34,328 nt of DNA, from positions 1-34,328 of the forward strand of contig CACLGW010000011.1 of assembly GCA_902606525.1 (NCBI GenBank), read 5' to 3'. The notes under the pieces are model-generated. The model worked only from the letters and a program-made list of their open reading frames with translations, was not told where the DNA came from and made no database searches. Made by a program: the position numbers and the translations under genes. Shown here one piece after another: positions 1 through 8,824 of the stretch. Positions within the stretch are counted from its first letter, which is position 1; each line of letters begins with the position of its first letter. The stretch is from an uncultured Bacteroidota bacterium. Lineage in GTDB: Bacteria; Bacteroidota; Bacteroidia; Flavobacteriales; Flavobacteriaceae.

Positions 1-755
1 ATGTTTTTTTTCTTAGCTTCAGGACTTTCCCATCTCATATAATCACCATAATCGTGATTCCCTAATACTGAATAGACACCGTATTTTGCATTAATCTTTT
101 TAAAAGTTTCTATCCAAGGAATTATCTCGTCAGCTTTATTATTAACAAGATCTCCTGTAAAAAAGACTACGTCAGATCCTTGGGTATTTACTAGGTCTAC
201 TCCATATTGGACTTTTTTTGCGTTGTCAAAACTTCCACTATGAATGTCAGAAATTTGAGTGATTTTAAATCCTTCAAAAGCCTCGGGTAAGTCGTCATAT
301 TCCAATTCATAAGAGAGTACTTTAAAATTATATTTACCTCTGAACATACCATACAATAGTGAGGCAAATGGAATTGCTGCTATTCCTAGTGCAATTTGAG
401 AAATTAGCTTTCTGCGCTGAGGTAGGAATTCGTTTTGATCAGGCGTCTTGGTGAAATATGAATAAATCCCTTGGGGTATTCTGAATATATCCTCCCCCAA
501 TAAAAGGATTGTAACCAAAATTTGGAAAACAAATAGAGTTATAAAAAATCCGATAGCATACATTAGTCTTGGCTCATTAGTTGTTGATCGTTCCAATATC
601 ATTGTATGAAACAACAAATTTCCAATAACCATTATAACGAATAGGAAACAAGCAAAAAGTATCCAACGATTGGAAGTTAAGGTTTTAATTGCCTGATAAC
701 TATACCATTGAAATAATAAGAAAAATAAAATGGTGACGACCCATCTCATGCTCAT
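1..755 (-). CDS. Membrane-anchored metallophosphoesterase (C-terminus cut by window edge)
   Basis: This reading frame is absent from the ORF track because its stop codon lies beyond the left edge; 251 codons are visible. The N-terminal ~180 residues hold several hydrophobic segments, typical of flavobacterial phosphoesterases tethered to the inner membrane. After them come calcineurin-like metal-binding motifs in the right order: ISDIHSG (first Asp and His), GDLVNN (bridging Asp) and GNHDYGDY (Asn-His-Asp). The closest family is the YaeI/YkuE-type phosphoesterases, some of which act on lipid-linked pyrophosphates, but the substrate cannot be told here. The ATG at 755 is chosen; a second in-frame ATG lies two codons later. 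It follows dgt on the same strand with a 44-nt gap and is probably cotranscribed. The family is secure and the substrate unknown. Confidence 0.85.
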   Translation of the reverse strand, partial: MSMRWVVTILFFLLFQWYSYQAIKTLTSNRWILFACFLFVIMVIGNLLFHTMILERSTTNEPRLMYAIGFFITLFVFQILVTILLLGEDIFRIPQGIYSYFTKTPDQNEFLPQRRKLISQIALGIAAIPFASLLYGMFRGKYNFKVLSYELEYDDLPEAFEGFKITQISDIHSGSFDNAKKVQYGVDLVNTQGSDVVFFTGDLVNNKADEIIPWIETFKKINAKYGVYSVLGNHDYGDYMRWESPEAKKKN

Positions 756-799
756 TTTTTTGGCAAAGGTAATGAGATATATAGATATATAATTAAAAA

Positions 800-2119
800 C
801 TAGCCACCGATATCTTGGGCAATGCTTAGGGCTTTTCCATCGGAGAGACTTGCAATAAAACAACTAGAGTTTAGTAGTGTTTCATAAAGGGTTTCTCCTA
901 TCATTGGGGTACCCTCTGGAACAAGTGAAAGGATCAAATTATCATGGATGTTTTCTTTTCCCTCGAATCTTCTTACTGAGGCTTCTGTGTAGCAACTAAG
1001 TAAAGATGAAATTGCCCGGTGGCCAACAACTTCCTTTTGTATTACTTCCTTTGATTGATAAATATTTTTTACACTTAAATTAATTATGTCTTCAATTTGT
1101 GCCTTGTATTTACTTTTTTCTAAAAGACTAAATTTAAATGTTCCTGCTAGTATGTCTTCCTCATTGTCAATGAAAATCTTAACTGCATCTTGAATTAAGC
1201 TATTTATAGCTAAAGCTCTCAAATAACTCAATCTTTGTGGCTTGAAGGCCAGCTCTCCATACTTTTTGGTATCAATTTGATCCCTAACTAAGTTGATTAA
1301 ATACTCTAAAGCATAGTCCTCAGAAATCCAACCTAAATTAATGCCATCTTCAAAATCAATTATCGTGTAGCAAATATCATCTGCTGCCTCTACTAGATAA
1401 GTAAGGGGATGTCTTAAAACCTTCCCGTTTTTTACAAGTGATAGTTCTTGAGCAACTTCACTAAAAAAAGATTTTTGGGCTTGAAAATACCCGTATTTTT
1501 TGTCAGCCACGTGGGATGTTGGCTTAATAGGTAAACTTGCTTTAGGATATTTTACAAAGGCACCGAGGGTAGCATAACTGAGTCTTAAACCTCCTGGAGT
1601 TCCTTGACGAGATTCTGCTAAAATTTTTAACCCGTTTGCATTACCCTCAAAATCACATAAGTCTTGATATTGCTCTGAGGTTAGTTTAGACTTATATATT
1701 GCCCCACCTCCAGATTTGAAAAAATGACCAATAGCTTTCTCACCACTATGACCAAAAGGGGGATTACCTATATCATGTGCTAGTGATGCAGCAGCTGTAA
1801 TGGCTCCAAAATCATTAGCTTGATACCCCATAGAGGCATCTAGATGAGGATGTTTATCTAAAATAGCTCGACCTGCCATTCTGCCAATACTTCTACCTAC
1901 CACGGATACTTCTAAACTGTGAGTAAGACGCGTGTGAACAAAATCTGTTTTGGAAAATGGAATAACTTGTGTTTTGTCTTGAAGACTTCTAAAGGCATTT
2001 GAAAATACAATTCTATCATAGTCTACTTCAAAACCTAAACGAAGGTCATTTTGTTCTTTTCTTAAGCGTTTACTTGTGTCACCAAAACGTTTCAAAGATA
2101 ATAATGCTTCCCAATTCAT
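800..2119 (-). CDS. dgt: dGTP triphosphohydrolase (dGTPase)
   Basis: HD-superfamily enzyme that splits dGTP into deoxyguanosine and tripolyphosphate, affecting dNTP balance. The metal-binding set is visible: His67 in RLTHSLEV, the His115-Asp116 pair in LAHDIGNPPFGHSGE, and an Asp in EAADDICY near residue 247. The N-terminal segment NDLRLGFEVDYDRIVFSNAFR is the usual dGTPase lead-in. The 439-aa length is normal for the flavobacterial form. The start is an ATG about 170 bp from the divergent lipoprotein gene, and the only gene between dgt and the left edge is the metallophosphoesterase. A different dNTP preference is possible, because HD dNTPases vary, but the dGTPase family call is firm. Confidence 0.93.
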   Translation of the reverse strand: MNWEALLSLKRFGDTSKRLRKEQNDLRLGFEVDYDRIVFSNAFRSLQDKTQVIPFSKTDFVHTRLTHSLEVSVVGRSIGRMAGRAILDKHPHLDASMGYQANDFGAITAAASLAHDIGNPPFGHSGEKAIGHFFKSGGGAIYKSKLTSEQYQDLCDFEGNANGLKILAESRQGTPGGLRLSYATLGAFVKYPKASLPIKPTSHVADKKYGYFQAQKSFFSEVAQELSLVKNGKVLRHPLTYLVEAADDICYTIIDFEDGINLGWISEDYALEYLINLVRDQIDTKKYGELAFKPQRLSYLRALAINSLIQDAVKIFIDNEEDILAGTFKFSLLEKSKYKAQIEDIINLSVKNIYQSKEVIQKEVVGHRAISSLLSCYTEASVRRFEGKENIHDNLILSLVPEGTPMIGETLYETLLNSSCFIASLSDGKALSIAQDIGG

Positions 2120-2154
2120 AATTTAAAGTTACCAATCTAAGTTCTAATGTTAAG

Positions 2155-2174
2155 ATAAGTTTATCAAAACTTAT
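2155..2174. promoter_or_regulatory. Inverted repeat in the dgt/lipoprotein divergent region
   Basis: ATAAGTTT-atca-AAACTTAT is a perfect 8-bp inverted repeat with a 4-bp spacer. It lies 36 bp upstream of the dgt start and 115 bp upstream of the lipoprotein start. There is no T-run after it, so it is not a terminator. It could be an operator for a dimeric regulator of either gene. The function is inferred, and in AT-rich DNA chance cannot be excluded. Confidence 0.4.
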
Positions 2175-2288
2175 ATCAGTTAATATTTTAATAAAAAATA
2201 TACCTGGAAGTTTAACTTTTACATAAAGTTTCTTTGTGCATTTGAAGATAATTTTAATTTAAAATAAAACCACATAATATTTATTAAA

Positions 2289-3614
2289 ATGAAAAAAATC
2301 AAATTTATACCTAGCTTACTTTTTCTCTTAGTCATCACCTTAGGCTGCTCTTCAGACGATGATCCTGTAGTTGAATATGTAACAGTAGTTGAGACTGTTA
2401 CCGAAACTATTACCCAAACAAACACCGTGACAGTTGATCCTTATGCAGATTCAACCCTTGAAGGAAATATAGTTGAAGATACTACTTTAGATGCATCCAA
2501 AATTTGGCTATTAAAGGGGCGTGTAGCTGTTACAGATGGTGTCACTTTAACCATTCCCGCTGGAACAATTATTAAAGCTGCATCTGGAAGTGGTGCTGAT
2601 GCATCAACTCTTATTGTGGCAAGAGGGGGTAAAATGATTGCAGATGGGACCTCGGAAGCTCCTATTATAATGACCTCTGAATCTGATAATATTGAGGTAG
2701 GAGGAACTTACCCAGCTAGTGGTCCTGCTCTAGGTGTAGATACTAGAGGGCTATGGGGTGGACTTTTGATCTTAGGTAAAGCACCTAGTTCTTTTAAAAA
2801 TGATGTTGTAGAAGTTCAAATAGAGGGAATTCCAACATCAGATATTAATGGCCTTTACGGAGGTACTGATCCATCTGACGATTCCGGCTCATTTCAATAT
2901 ATTTCAATTCGTCATGGTGGTGCTGAAATTGGAGAGGGTAATGAAATTAATGGTTTAACTCTAGGTGGTGTTGGAACTGGAACTACAATAAATCATATCG
3001 AAGTTGTTGCAAATGTTGATGACGGAATTGAGTTTTTTGGGGGAACAGTTGACGCATCAAATTTACTAGTCTGGGGACAAGGGGATGATGCAATTGATAT
3101 CGATCAAGCATATTCTGGAACAATCGATGGAGCTTTAGTTGTTTTAACAGCTGCCTCAGACCATGGATTTGAAATTGATGGCCCTGAGGGTTCTGCTCCA
3201 GGAAGATTCACACTCAAAAATGCAACTGTAATTGGAGCAACTGATGATTGTGAGGCAGAAGGTGTTGATGGTGAAATGGCAGACTTTAGAAAAGGAGCTA
3301 CAGGAGATCTTCAAAATATTCTTTTTAAAGATTTTTCTGGTGGTAAAGATGTTGAGCTAGATGCATCTGCTGATGCTGCAACTTATACTGCTGGAACTCT
3401 AACTTTTTTGAATATAGATATTTTACATCCTCTTGATGATAGTGGTGCTGTTTGTTCTGATGTTGAAACTTTAGATAAAATTTTTGACGATAAAGCTGAT
3501 GAGAGCACTTTCGAAGCAGATGCTTCCTCTTTTGCTGAAGTAGTTACCACTCAACAGTCTGGAAATGGACTCGAAGATGAATCAATTTTTCCATGGACCT
3601 TTTATAAAAGATAG
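2289..3614 (+). CDS. Surface lipoprotein with parallel beta-helix-like body, partner of TonB receptor
   Basis: The signal peptide ends in a lipobox (ITLGC, Cys20). It is followed directly by SSDDDP, which resembles the acidic signal that sends Bacteroidota lipoproteins to the cell surface. A Thr/Val-rich, low-complexity stretch (about residues 28-49, with repeated VT and TVT) looks like a stalk. The rest alternates short strands and turns, for example GVTLTIPAGTIIKA, GLWGGLLILGKA, GTTINHIEVVANVDDGIEFFGG and DDAIDIDQA, as in right-handed beta-helix proteins. The protein is strongly acidic. No catalytic motif or T9SS C-terminal domain is recognised. Relatives in Flavobacteria sit beside TonB receptors, and some carry the unhelpful label multidrug transporter. 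Here it precedes a receptor and a phosphate permease, so a surface substrate-binding role in phosphate or phosphate-ester capture is inferred. A strong terminator follows it. Confidence 0.85.
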   Translation: MKKIKFIPSLLFLLVITLGCSSDDDPVVEYVTVVETVTETITQTNTVTVDPYADSTLEGNIVEDTTLDASKIWLLKGRVAVTDGVTLTIPAGTIIKAASGSGADASTLIVARGGKMIADGTSEAPIIMTSESDNIEVGGTYPASGPALGVDTRGLWGGLLILGKAPSSFKNDVVEVQIEGIPTSDINGLYGGTDPSDDSGSFQYISIRHGGAEIGEGNEINGLTLGGVGTGTTINHIEVVANVDDGIEFFGGTVDASNLLVWGQGDDAIDIDQAYSGTIDGALVVLTAASDHGFEIDGPEGSAPGRFTLKNATVIGATDDCEAEGVDGEMADFRKGATGDLQNILFKDFSGGKDVELDASADAATYTAGTLTFLNIDILHPLDDSGAVCSDVETLDKIFDDKADESTFEADASSFAEVVTTQQSGNGLEDESIFPWTFYKR

Positions 3615-3636
3615 TTATTAACACAAATATTTTATT

Positions 3637-3670
3637 AAATAGTCTGACCCTTTGGTTGGACTATTTTTTT
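3637..3670 (+). terminator. Intrinsic terminator between lipoprotein and TonB receptor genes
   Basis: The left arm AAATAGTCTGACC (3637-3649) pairs with GGTTGGACTATTT (3654-3666) to give a 13-bp stem including two G-T pairs. The loop is the 4-nt CTTT, and the stem runs into a T-tract ending at 3670. This is the clearest rho-independent terminator in the window. It begins 23 bp after the lipoprotein stop and ends 29 bp before the receptor ATG. Read-through to the receptor must therefore be partial or regulated. Confidence 0.85.
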
Positions 3671-3699
3671 ATTTAATATTTTTAAAAATATATAGTTTA

Positions 3700-6537
3700 A
3701 TGAAATACAGACTAAATTATTTAATCGTTCTCTTTATAGTAGTTGTTTTTAAATCGTTTAGTCAGTATGGAATTACTGGAACCTTAATTGATGGTGACTT
3801 TAACGAGCCTCTTCCCTTTGCCAATGTTTTAGTTAAAGAAACTGGAGATGGAGTTACTTCTGATTTTGATGGTAAGTACAACTTAGATTTACCTGCAGGT
3901 AACTACACTTTAGTTTTTTCATTTGTCGGTTATGAAACTAAAGAAATTACAAATGTTAATGTAGGTAATGACCAATATACCATAATCGATATTGTATTAA
4001 ATTCTGTTGCTCAAGGCCTTGAAGAAGTAATTGTAACTGTTGATGCTAGAAGAAATACAGAGTCTTCTGTTTTAGAAATTCAAAGAAAGTCAGCGAGTTT
4101 ATTAGATGGAATTTCAGCTCAAGCTTTTAGAAAAATTGGAGCTAACGATATTGCAAGTGCTGTGAAAAGGGTTCCTGGAGTTTCAGTTCAAGGAGGAAAA
4201 TATGTTTATGTGAGAGGTCTTGGAGACCGATACTCAAAATCCATTCTTAACGGAGTGGACATTCCAGGTTTAGATCCTGACCGAAATACGATTCAAATGG
4301 ATTTATTCCCAACCAATATGCTGTCCAATGTATTAGTCATTAAGTCTGCAAGAGCTGATTTACCAGCTGATTTTACAGGTGGTGTGATTGATATAATCAC
4401 AAAGGACTTCCCCACAAATGAAGAATTTTCTGTCTCAATAAGTACTTCGTTTAATCCAGACATGCATTTTAAAAATAGCTACTTATCTTATGAGGGAGGA
4501 AGAACCGATTTTTTGGGCTACGATGATGGAATAAGGAAAAATAAAATTAATAATTCATTTTTGGGAAATGCATATGATCCAAGATTAAACTCATCAGATT
4601 CTGGACTAACTACCATAAATCTAATATCTAATCAATTTAGTCCTCAAATGGCTCCCGATGACGATACTAGTGGTCTGAATTATAGTTTAGGGATATCATA
4701 TGGCAACCAGTTTAACTTTGAAAATGGACATTCATTTGGATTTTTAGGGTCACTTTCTTACAGGAGAGAGCAAAGTATTTATGAAAATACAGAAGATAAT
4801 ATTTTCAATTTTAGTCCTATCAGAAGTGATTTGAATTTTGAAGAAAATAGACTTCAAACTGGAACTATAGGTGGAGAAAATATTATTGCAAGTGGCTTGT
4901 TCGGGATAACTTATAAAACAACTAATTCAAAATTTAAATTTAATGCTCTACATATCCAAAATGGAGAAAGTACTTCTGGTAGATTTAGACAGCTAACCCG
5001 CTTTTCAGACTTTGTTGATTTTAATAAGTTTAATCTGGAATATAATGAAAGAGCAATTACCAATGGAATTCTTTCTGGACTTCATAATCTTAAGAATGCT
5101 AATTTAAAAGTAGAATGGACAATTTCTGCAACCCAAGCCAAAGTTCATGACAAAGATGTTAGAAATACAACTTTTCAAGATGAGGAAGGCGTATTTAGTT
5201 TTCAAGAGAATACAGAGCCTAAGCGAATTTGGAGAACCCTAGATGAAGATAATTTTATTGGCAAATTAGATCTAACAAAACGTTTTAAATTTTTAAAAGA
5301 AGACGCTGTTTTAAAGTTCGGTTTATACAGTACTTTAAAAGAGAGGGATTTTTCGATTGCTCAATATTCTGTTAGCAGCAACTTCACCTCTGAGCGTGAT
5401 TGGGCAAATTATGGAGGTGATCCCAATCAACTATTTAATCCTTTAAATCTTATTTCACCGACAAATGACAGAGGAACATATATAAATCCTCAAACTACTA
5501 TTAGACAAGATGCAAATATTTTTAATGCGCGTCAACAGAATTTAGCGGGATATGTTTCCAACGAATTTAACATTACACCTAAACTAAAATCAATTATTGG
5601 ATTCCGATTCGAAAATTATCAGGTGTTCTATACAGGTGAGAATAGCCAACTTGGACAAGTTTTTAATGACCAGAAGATCATTAATGAAAACAATCTATTC
5701 CCATCATCAAATTTTATATTTAATCTTAAAGAAAATAAAAATATACGCTTTGCTTATTCCTTGACCACGGCAAGACCTAGTTTCAAAGAAGCTTCTATTG
5801 CAGAAATCTACGACCCCCTATCTAATTTATTCTTTATTGGAAATATAGATATCAAACCCTCCTATATTGACAACTTTGACCTTCGATACGAAGCATTTGG
5901 AGAAGATGCTCAACTTTTCGCAGCAAGTTTATTTTATAAAAGCCTCACCGATCCCATTGAGATTGGATTTGTAGCAGCCTCTACATCTAATTATAAGCCA
6001 TTAAATCTTGAAAACGCTAATGTATTTGGTGTTGAATTAGAATTGAGAAAAAAAATTACTGATTGGATACCTGGTTTGAGAAATCTTAATTTAAATTTTA
6101 ATGGATCCTACATTATATCTGATGAAAAATACAGCGAAGACGAACTTAAATTAAGAACATTAGGACTAAGAGAAGGAGAAACACTAGGAACTTCAAGACA
6201 ATTACAAGGTCAATCACCTTACCTTATAAATACTGGGATTGACTACAATCAAACTGAAAAAGGTATTCAAGCTGGGCTCTACTATAATGTTCAAGGCAAG
6301 ACCTTAGAGGTAGTTGGAGATGGCTTTTATCCTGATGTATATACAATGCCTTTTCAAAGTCTTAATTTTAACTTAATTAAACAATTCAAAAATAATACTA
6401 GTTTAACCTTGAGGGTTAACAATATTTTAGATGATGAAAGAGAAAGCTTATTTGAGGGTTATGGAGGAATAACCGAGTATTTTAGATTAAGACATATTGG
6501 GAGAACCTTTTCCCTAGGCTACTCTATTAAATTTTAA
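3700..6537 (+). CDS. TonB-dependent outer-membrane receptor with CarboxypepD_reg-like domain
   Basis: Outer-membrane beta-barrel that imports a ligand using TonB-transmitted energy. The ATG at 3700 gives a clean signal peptide (MKYRLNYLIVLFIVVVFKSFSQ). The track's TTG at 3652 lies in the loop of a terminator and is rejected. An immunoglobulin-like CarboxypepD_reg domain comes first (about residues 27-100: GTLIDGDFNEPLPFANV to FSFVGYETKEI). The plug follows (IASAVKRVPGVSVQGG, VYVRGLGDRYSKSILNGVDI, DFTGGVIDI), then a roughly 650-residue barrel ending in the strand GRTFSLGYSIKF with a terminal Phe. The 945-aa length is normal. There is no SusD partner; the upstream beta-helix lipoprotein may fill that place. 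The phosphate permease starts 16 nt downstream, so phosphate or a phosphate-containing compound is the inferred substrate. Confidence 0.93.
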   Translation: MKYRLNYLIVLFIVVVFKSFSQYGITGTLIDGDFNEPLPFANVLVKETGDGVTSDFDGKYNLDLPAGNYTLVFSFVGYETKEITNVNVGNDQYTIIDIVLNSVAQGLEEVIVTVDARRNTESSVLEIQRKSASLLDGISAQAFRKIGANDIASAVKRVPGVSVQGGKYVYVRGLGDRYSKSILNGVDIPGLDPDRNTIQMDLFPTNMLSNVLVIKSARADLPADFTGGVIDIITKDFPTNEEFSVSISTSFNPDMHFKNSYLSYEGGRTDFLGYDDGIRKNKINNSFLGNAYDPRLNSSDSGLTTINLISNQFSPQMAPDDDTSGLNYSLGISYGNQFNFENGHSFGFLGSLSYRREQSIYENTEDNIFNFSPIRSDLNFEENRLQTGTIGGENIIASGLFGITYKTTNSKFKFNALHIQNGESTSGRFRQLTRFSDFVDFNKFNLEYNERAITNGILSGLHNLKNANLKVEWTISATQAKVHDKDVRNTTFQDEEGVFSFQENTEPKRIWRTLDEDNFIGKLDLTKRFKFLKEDAVLKFGLYSTLKERDFSIAQYSVSSNFTSERDWANYGGDPNQLFNPLNLISPTNDRGTYINPQTTIRQDANIFNARQQNLAGYVSNEFNITPKLKSIIGFRFENYQVFYTGENSQLGQVFNDQKIINENNLFPSSNFIFNLKENKNIRFAYSLTTARPSFKEASIAEIYDPLSNLFFIGNIDIKPSYIDNFDLRYEAFGEDAQLFAASLFYKSLTDPIEIGFVAASTSNYKPLNLENANVFGVELELRKKITDWIPGLRNLNLNFNGSYIISDEKYSEDELKLRTLGLREGETLGTSRQLQGQSPYLINTGIDYNQTEKGIQAGLYYNVQGKTLEVVGDGFYPDVYTMPFQSLNFNLIKQFKNNTSLTLRVNNILDDERESLFEGYGGITEYFRLRHIGRTFSLGYSIKF

Positions 6538-6553
6538 TAACTTCATTTGCTAA

Positions 6554-8821
6554 ATGGAGAACCCTTATTTATATATAGTTATCCTGCTCAGCATATTGGC
6601 TGTAGGTGATTTAATTGTTGGGGTGAGTAATGATGCTGTAAACTTTTTAAATTCAGCTATTGGTTCCAAAGTATTCTCATTTAGAAACATCATGATTTTT
6701 GCAAGCGTTGGTATTATGTTTGGAGCTGTGTCCTCAAGCGGAATGATGGAGGTTGCCAGAAAAGGAATATTTAATCCTAGTGAATTTTATTTTGATGAAA
6801 TCATATTCATTTTTATGGCAGTTATGATGACCGATATCCTTTTATTGGATTTTTTCAATACACTTGGTCTGCCCACTTCCACAACAGTATCAATTGTTTT
6901 CGAATTACTTGGGGCGGCAGTAGTAATGGCGGTGCTTAAAATTATTGAATCAAATCAATTACTCTCCGATTTAGGTAATTATATTAATACTGAAAAAGCT
7001 ACTCAAATCATTTTAGGTATTTTACTTTCTGTGTTTATTGCATTTACAATTGGTGCTATAATTCAATGGATTTCAAGAATTATTTTCAGCTTCGAATTTG
7101 AAAAAAAATCTATTTGGCTTAATGGCTTGTTTGGTGGTATAGCATTAGCTGCAATATTTAATTTTATTTTAATTAAAGGGATTAAAGGAACACCTTATTC
7201 AAACATGGAACTTGAGCTACTTAGTGGGCAAACTATCAACAGTTTCATTGAAAATAATATTTTGACTGTTCAACTTTTCAGTTTTATTTTTTGGTACTTG
7301 TGCTCCTATTTGATGATTTCCCTTCTAAAATGGGATATTTATAAAGTTATTATTGGAGTAGGAACTTTTGCTTTGGCTTTAGCTTTTGCAGGAAATGATT
7401 TAGTTAATTTCATTGGGGTCCCTATTGCTGCTTTTCAATCCTATGAAGCATGGGTGAGTTCTGGTGTTGGAGCTGAAAGTTTTAACATGACCTTATTAAG
7501 TGAACGGGTTCCAACCCCCACCATTTTCTTATTCATATCAGGAATGATTATGATTTTAACTCTTTGGTTTTCCTCTAAAGCAAAAAAAGTAGTAAAAACG
7601 TCTTTAGATTTATCAAATCAATATGATACAAAAGAACGTTTTGAACCAAACTTTCTCTCTAGAGGTTTGGTCCGTTTTTTTATTTATATCAATGCTCAAA
7701 TAAAAAAAGTAATTCCAGAACGTTATTTCTTAACAATAGATAATTCTTTTAAGCGAATTCCAATATCTAAAAATCAAAGTATTTCTAATAGTCCTGAATT
7801 TGACAAACTCAGAGCAAGTATCAACCTTATAGTTGCAGCTGTATTGATTTCATTGGCTACTTCTTTAAAGCTTCCTTTGTCGACTACTTATGTGACCTTT
7901 ATGGTTACCATGGGAACTTCATTGGCTGATCGTGCCTGGAGTTCTGATAGTGCTGTTTATCGTGTATCAGGTGTTTTAAATGTAATTGCAGGATGGTTTT
8001 TAACTGCCGTTAGTGCTTTTACAGTTGGAGGGATCATAGTATATCTTCTTTATATCGGAGGAGTTCAAGTTGTAGCTATCATCATGTTTATTATTCTTTT
8101 AATTATAGGAAAGAATTATTTAAGTCATAAAAAACAAAATAAAGAAGCTATAAAAGAAGAACAAGCTCTTATTATAGAAAGTAACTCGTATCAAGGTGTT
8201 ATCGATGAAACAGGAGCGACCATTGAGGTTGTATTGAAAAAAAGTTTTAAAATATATCAATTATTAATTTCGGGGCTTTCTAAAAATGAAATTCAAGATT
8301 TGGAAAAAGCGAAAAAAAATGCTAAAAAACTCTCCAAACAGATTGATGTCCTCAAAGATGACCTTTTTTACTTTATTCGAAACTTAGAAGAAAGTTCAGT
8401 CTCAGCTAGTACATTTTATATTGAGTTGTTGAGTTATATTCATGATTTATCAGAGGATGTAAGCTATCTGACAAAAATTAGCCATAATCATGTGAATAAT
8501 AATCATAGAAAACTTGCTTTCACACAGATTAAAGAATTGATGTTAATAGAGGATACAATTAAAACGATATTTAAAGAAGGTACAGAAGCCTTTAGTTCAA
8601 CAAAAGATATTTCTGAATTTGAAGATGTCTTACTTGAAAAAAATAACGCATTTAATGTTATTGAATCCAAAATTAATACTCAAATTGAACGTACTCGAGG
8701 AGATGAATCTAGTGCAAAAAATACAACCCTATATTTTAACTTTTTGATACGTACAAAGGATATGATAACGCATAAGTTTGAGTTAGTTGAAAAATATTAT
8801 GGAGTTGTTAGTAAGCTTTAA
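6554..8821 (+). CDS. pit: PiT-family inorganic phosphate transporter fused to a PhoU-like domain
   Basis: Inner-membrane phosphate permease (PHO4/PiT family) driven by a cation gradient. The two inverted-repeat signatures are present: GVSNDAVNFLNSAIGSK near residue 24 and FAGNDLVNFIGVPIAAF near residue 278. A third block, LKLPLSTTYVTFMVTMGTSLADRAW, is also typical. About ten or more membrane segments extend to roughly residue 520. The last ~200 residues are soluble, charged and helical (GVIDETGATIEVVLKKSFKIYQLL onward), resembling the PhoU/DUF47 domain that other bacteria encode separately beside Pit. It lies 16 nt after the TonB receptor, so outer- and inner-membrane steps are probably cotranscribed. 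The fusion suggests built-in control of transport by a PhoU-like lobe, which is inference. Confidence 0.93.
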   Translation: MENPYLYIVILLSILAVGDLIVGVSNDAVNFLNSAIGSKVFSFRNIMIFASVGIMFGAVSSSGMMEVARKGIFNPSEFYFDEIIFIFMAVMMTDILLLDFFNTLGLPTSTTVSIVFELLGAAVVMAVLKIIESNQLLSDLGNYINTEKATQIILGILLSVFIAFTIGAIIQWISRIIFSFEFEKKSIWLNGLFGGIALAAIFNFILIKGIKGTPYSNMELELLSGQTINSFIENNILTVQLFSFIFWYLCSYLMISLLKWDIYKVIIGVGTFALALAFAGNDLVNFIGVPIAAFQSYEAWVSSGVGAESFNMTLLSERVPTPTIFLFISGMIMILTLWFSSKAKKVVKTSLDLSNQYDTKERFEPNFLSRGLVRFFIYINAQIKKVIPERYFLTIDNSFKRIPISKNQSISNSPEFDKLRASINLIVAAVLISLATSLKLPLSTTYVTFMVTMGTSLADRAWSSDSAVYRVSGVLNVIAGWFLTAVSAFTVGGIIVYLLYIGGVQVVAIIMFIILLIIGKNYLSHKKQNKEAIKEEQALIIESNSYQGVIDETGATIEVVLKKSFKIYQLLISGLSKNEIQDLEKAKKNAKKLSKQIDVLKDDLFYFIRNLEESSVSASTFYIELLSYIHDLSEDVSYLTKISHNHVNNNHRKLAFTQIKELMLIEDTIKTIFKEGTEAFSSTKDISEFEDVLLEKNNAFNVIESKINTQIERTRGDESSAKNTTLYFNFLIRTKDMITHKFELVEKYYGVVSKL

Positions 8822-8824
8822 CTA

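Noticed and set aside
2219-2425. 68-aa minus-strand ORF
   Set aside because: Antisense to the lipoprotein start; an artefact of the repetitive Thr/Val codons with no family features.
3652-3699. TTG start of the TonB receptor proposed by the ORF track
   Set aside because: It lies in the loop and stem of a strong terminator, and the ATG at 3700 gives a clean signal peptide.
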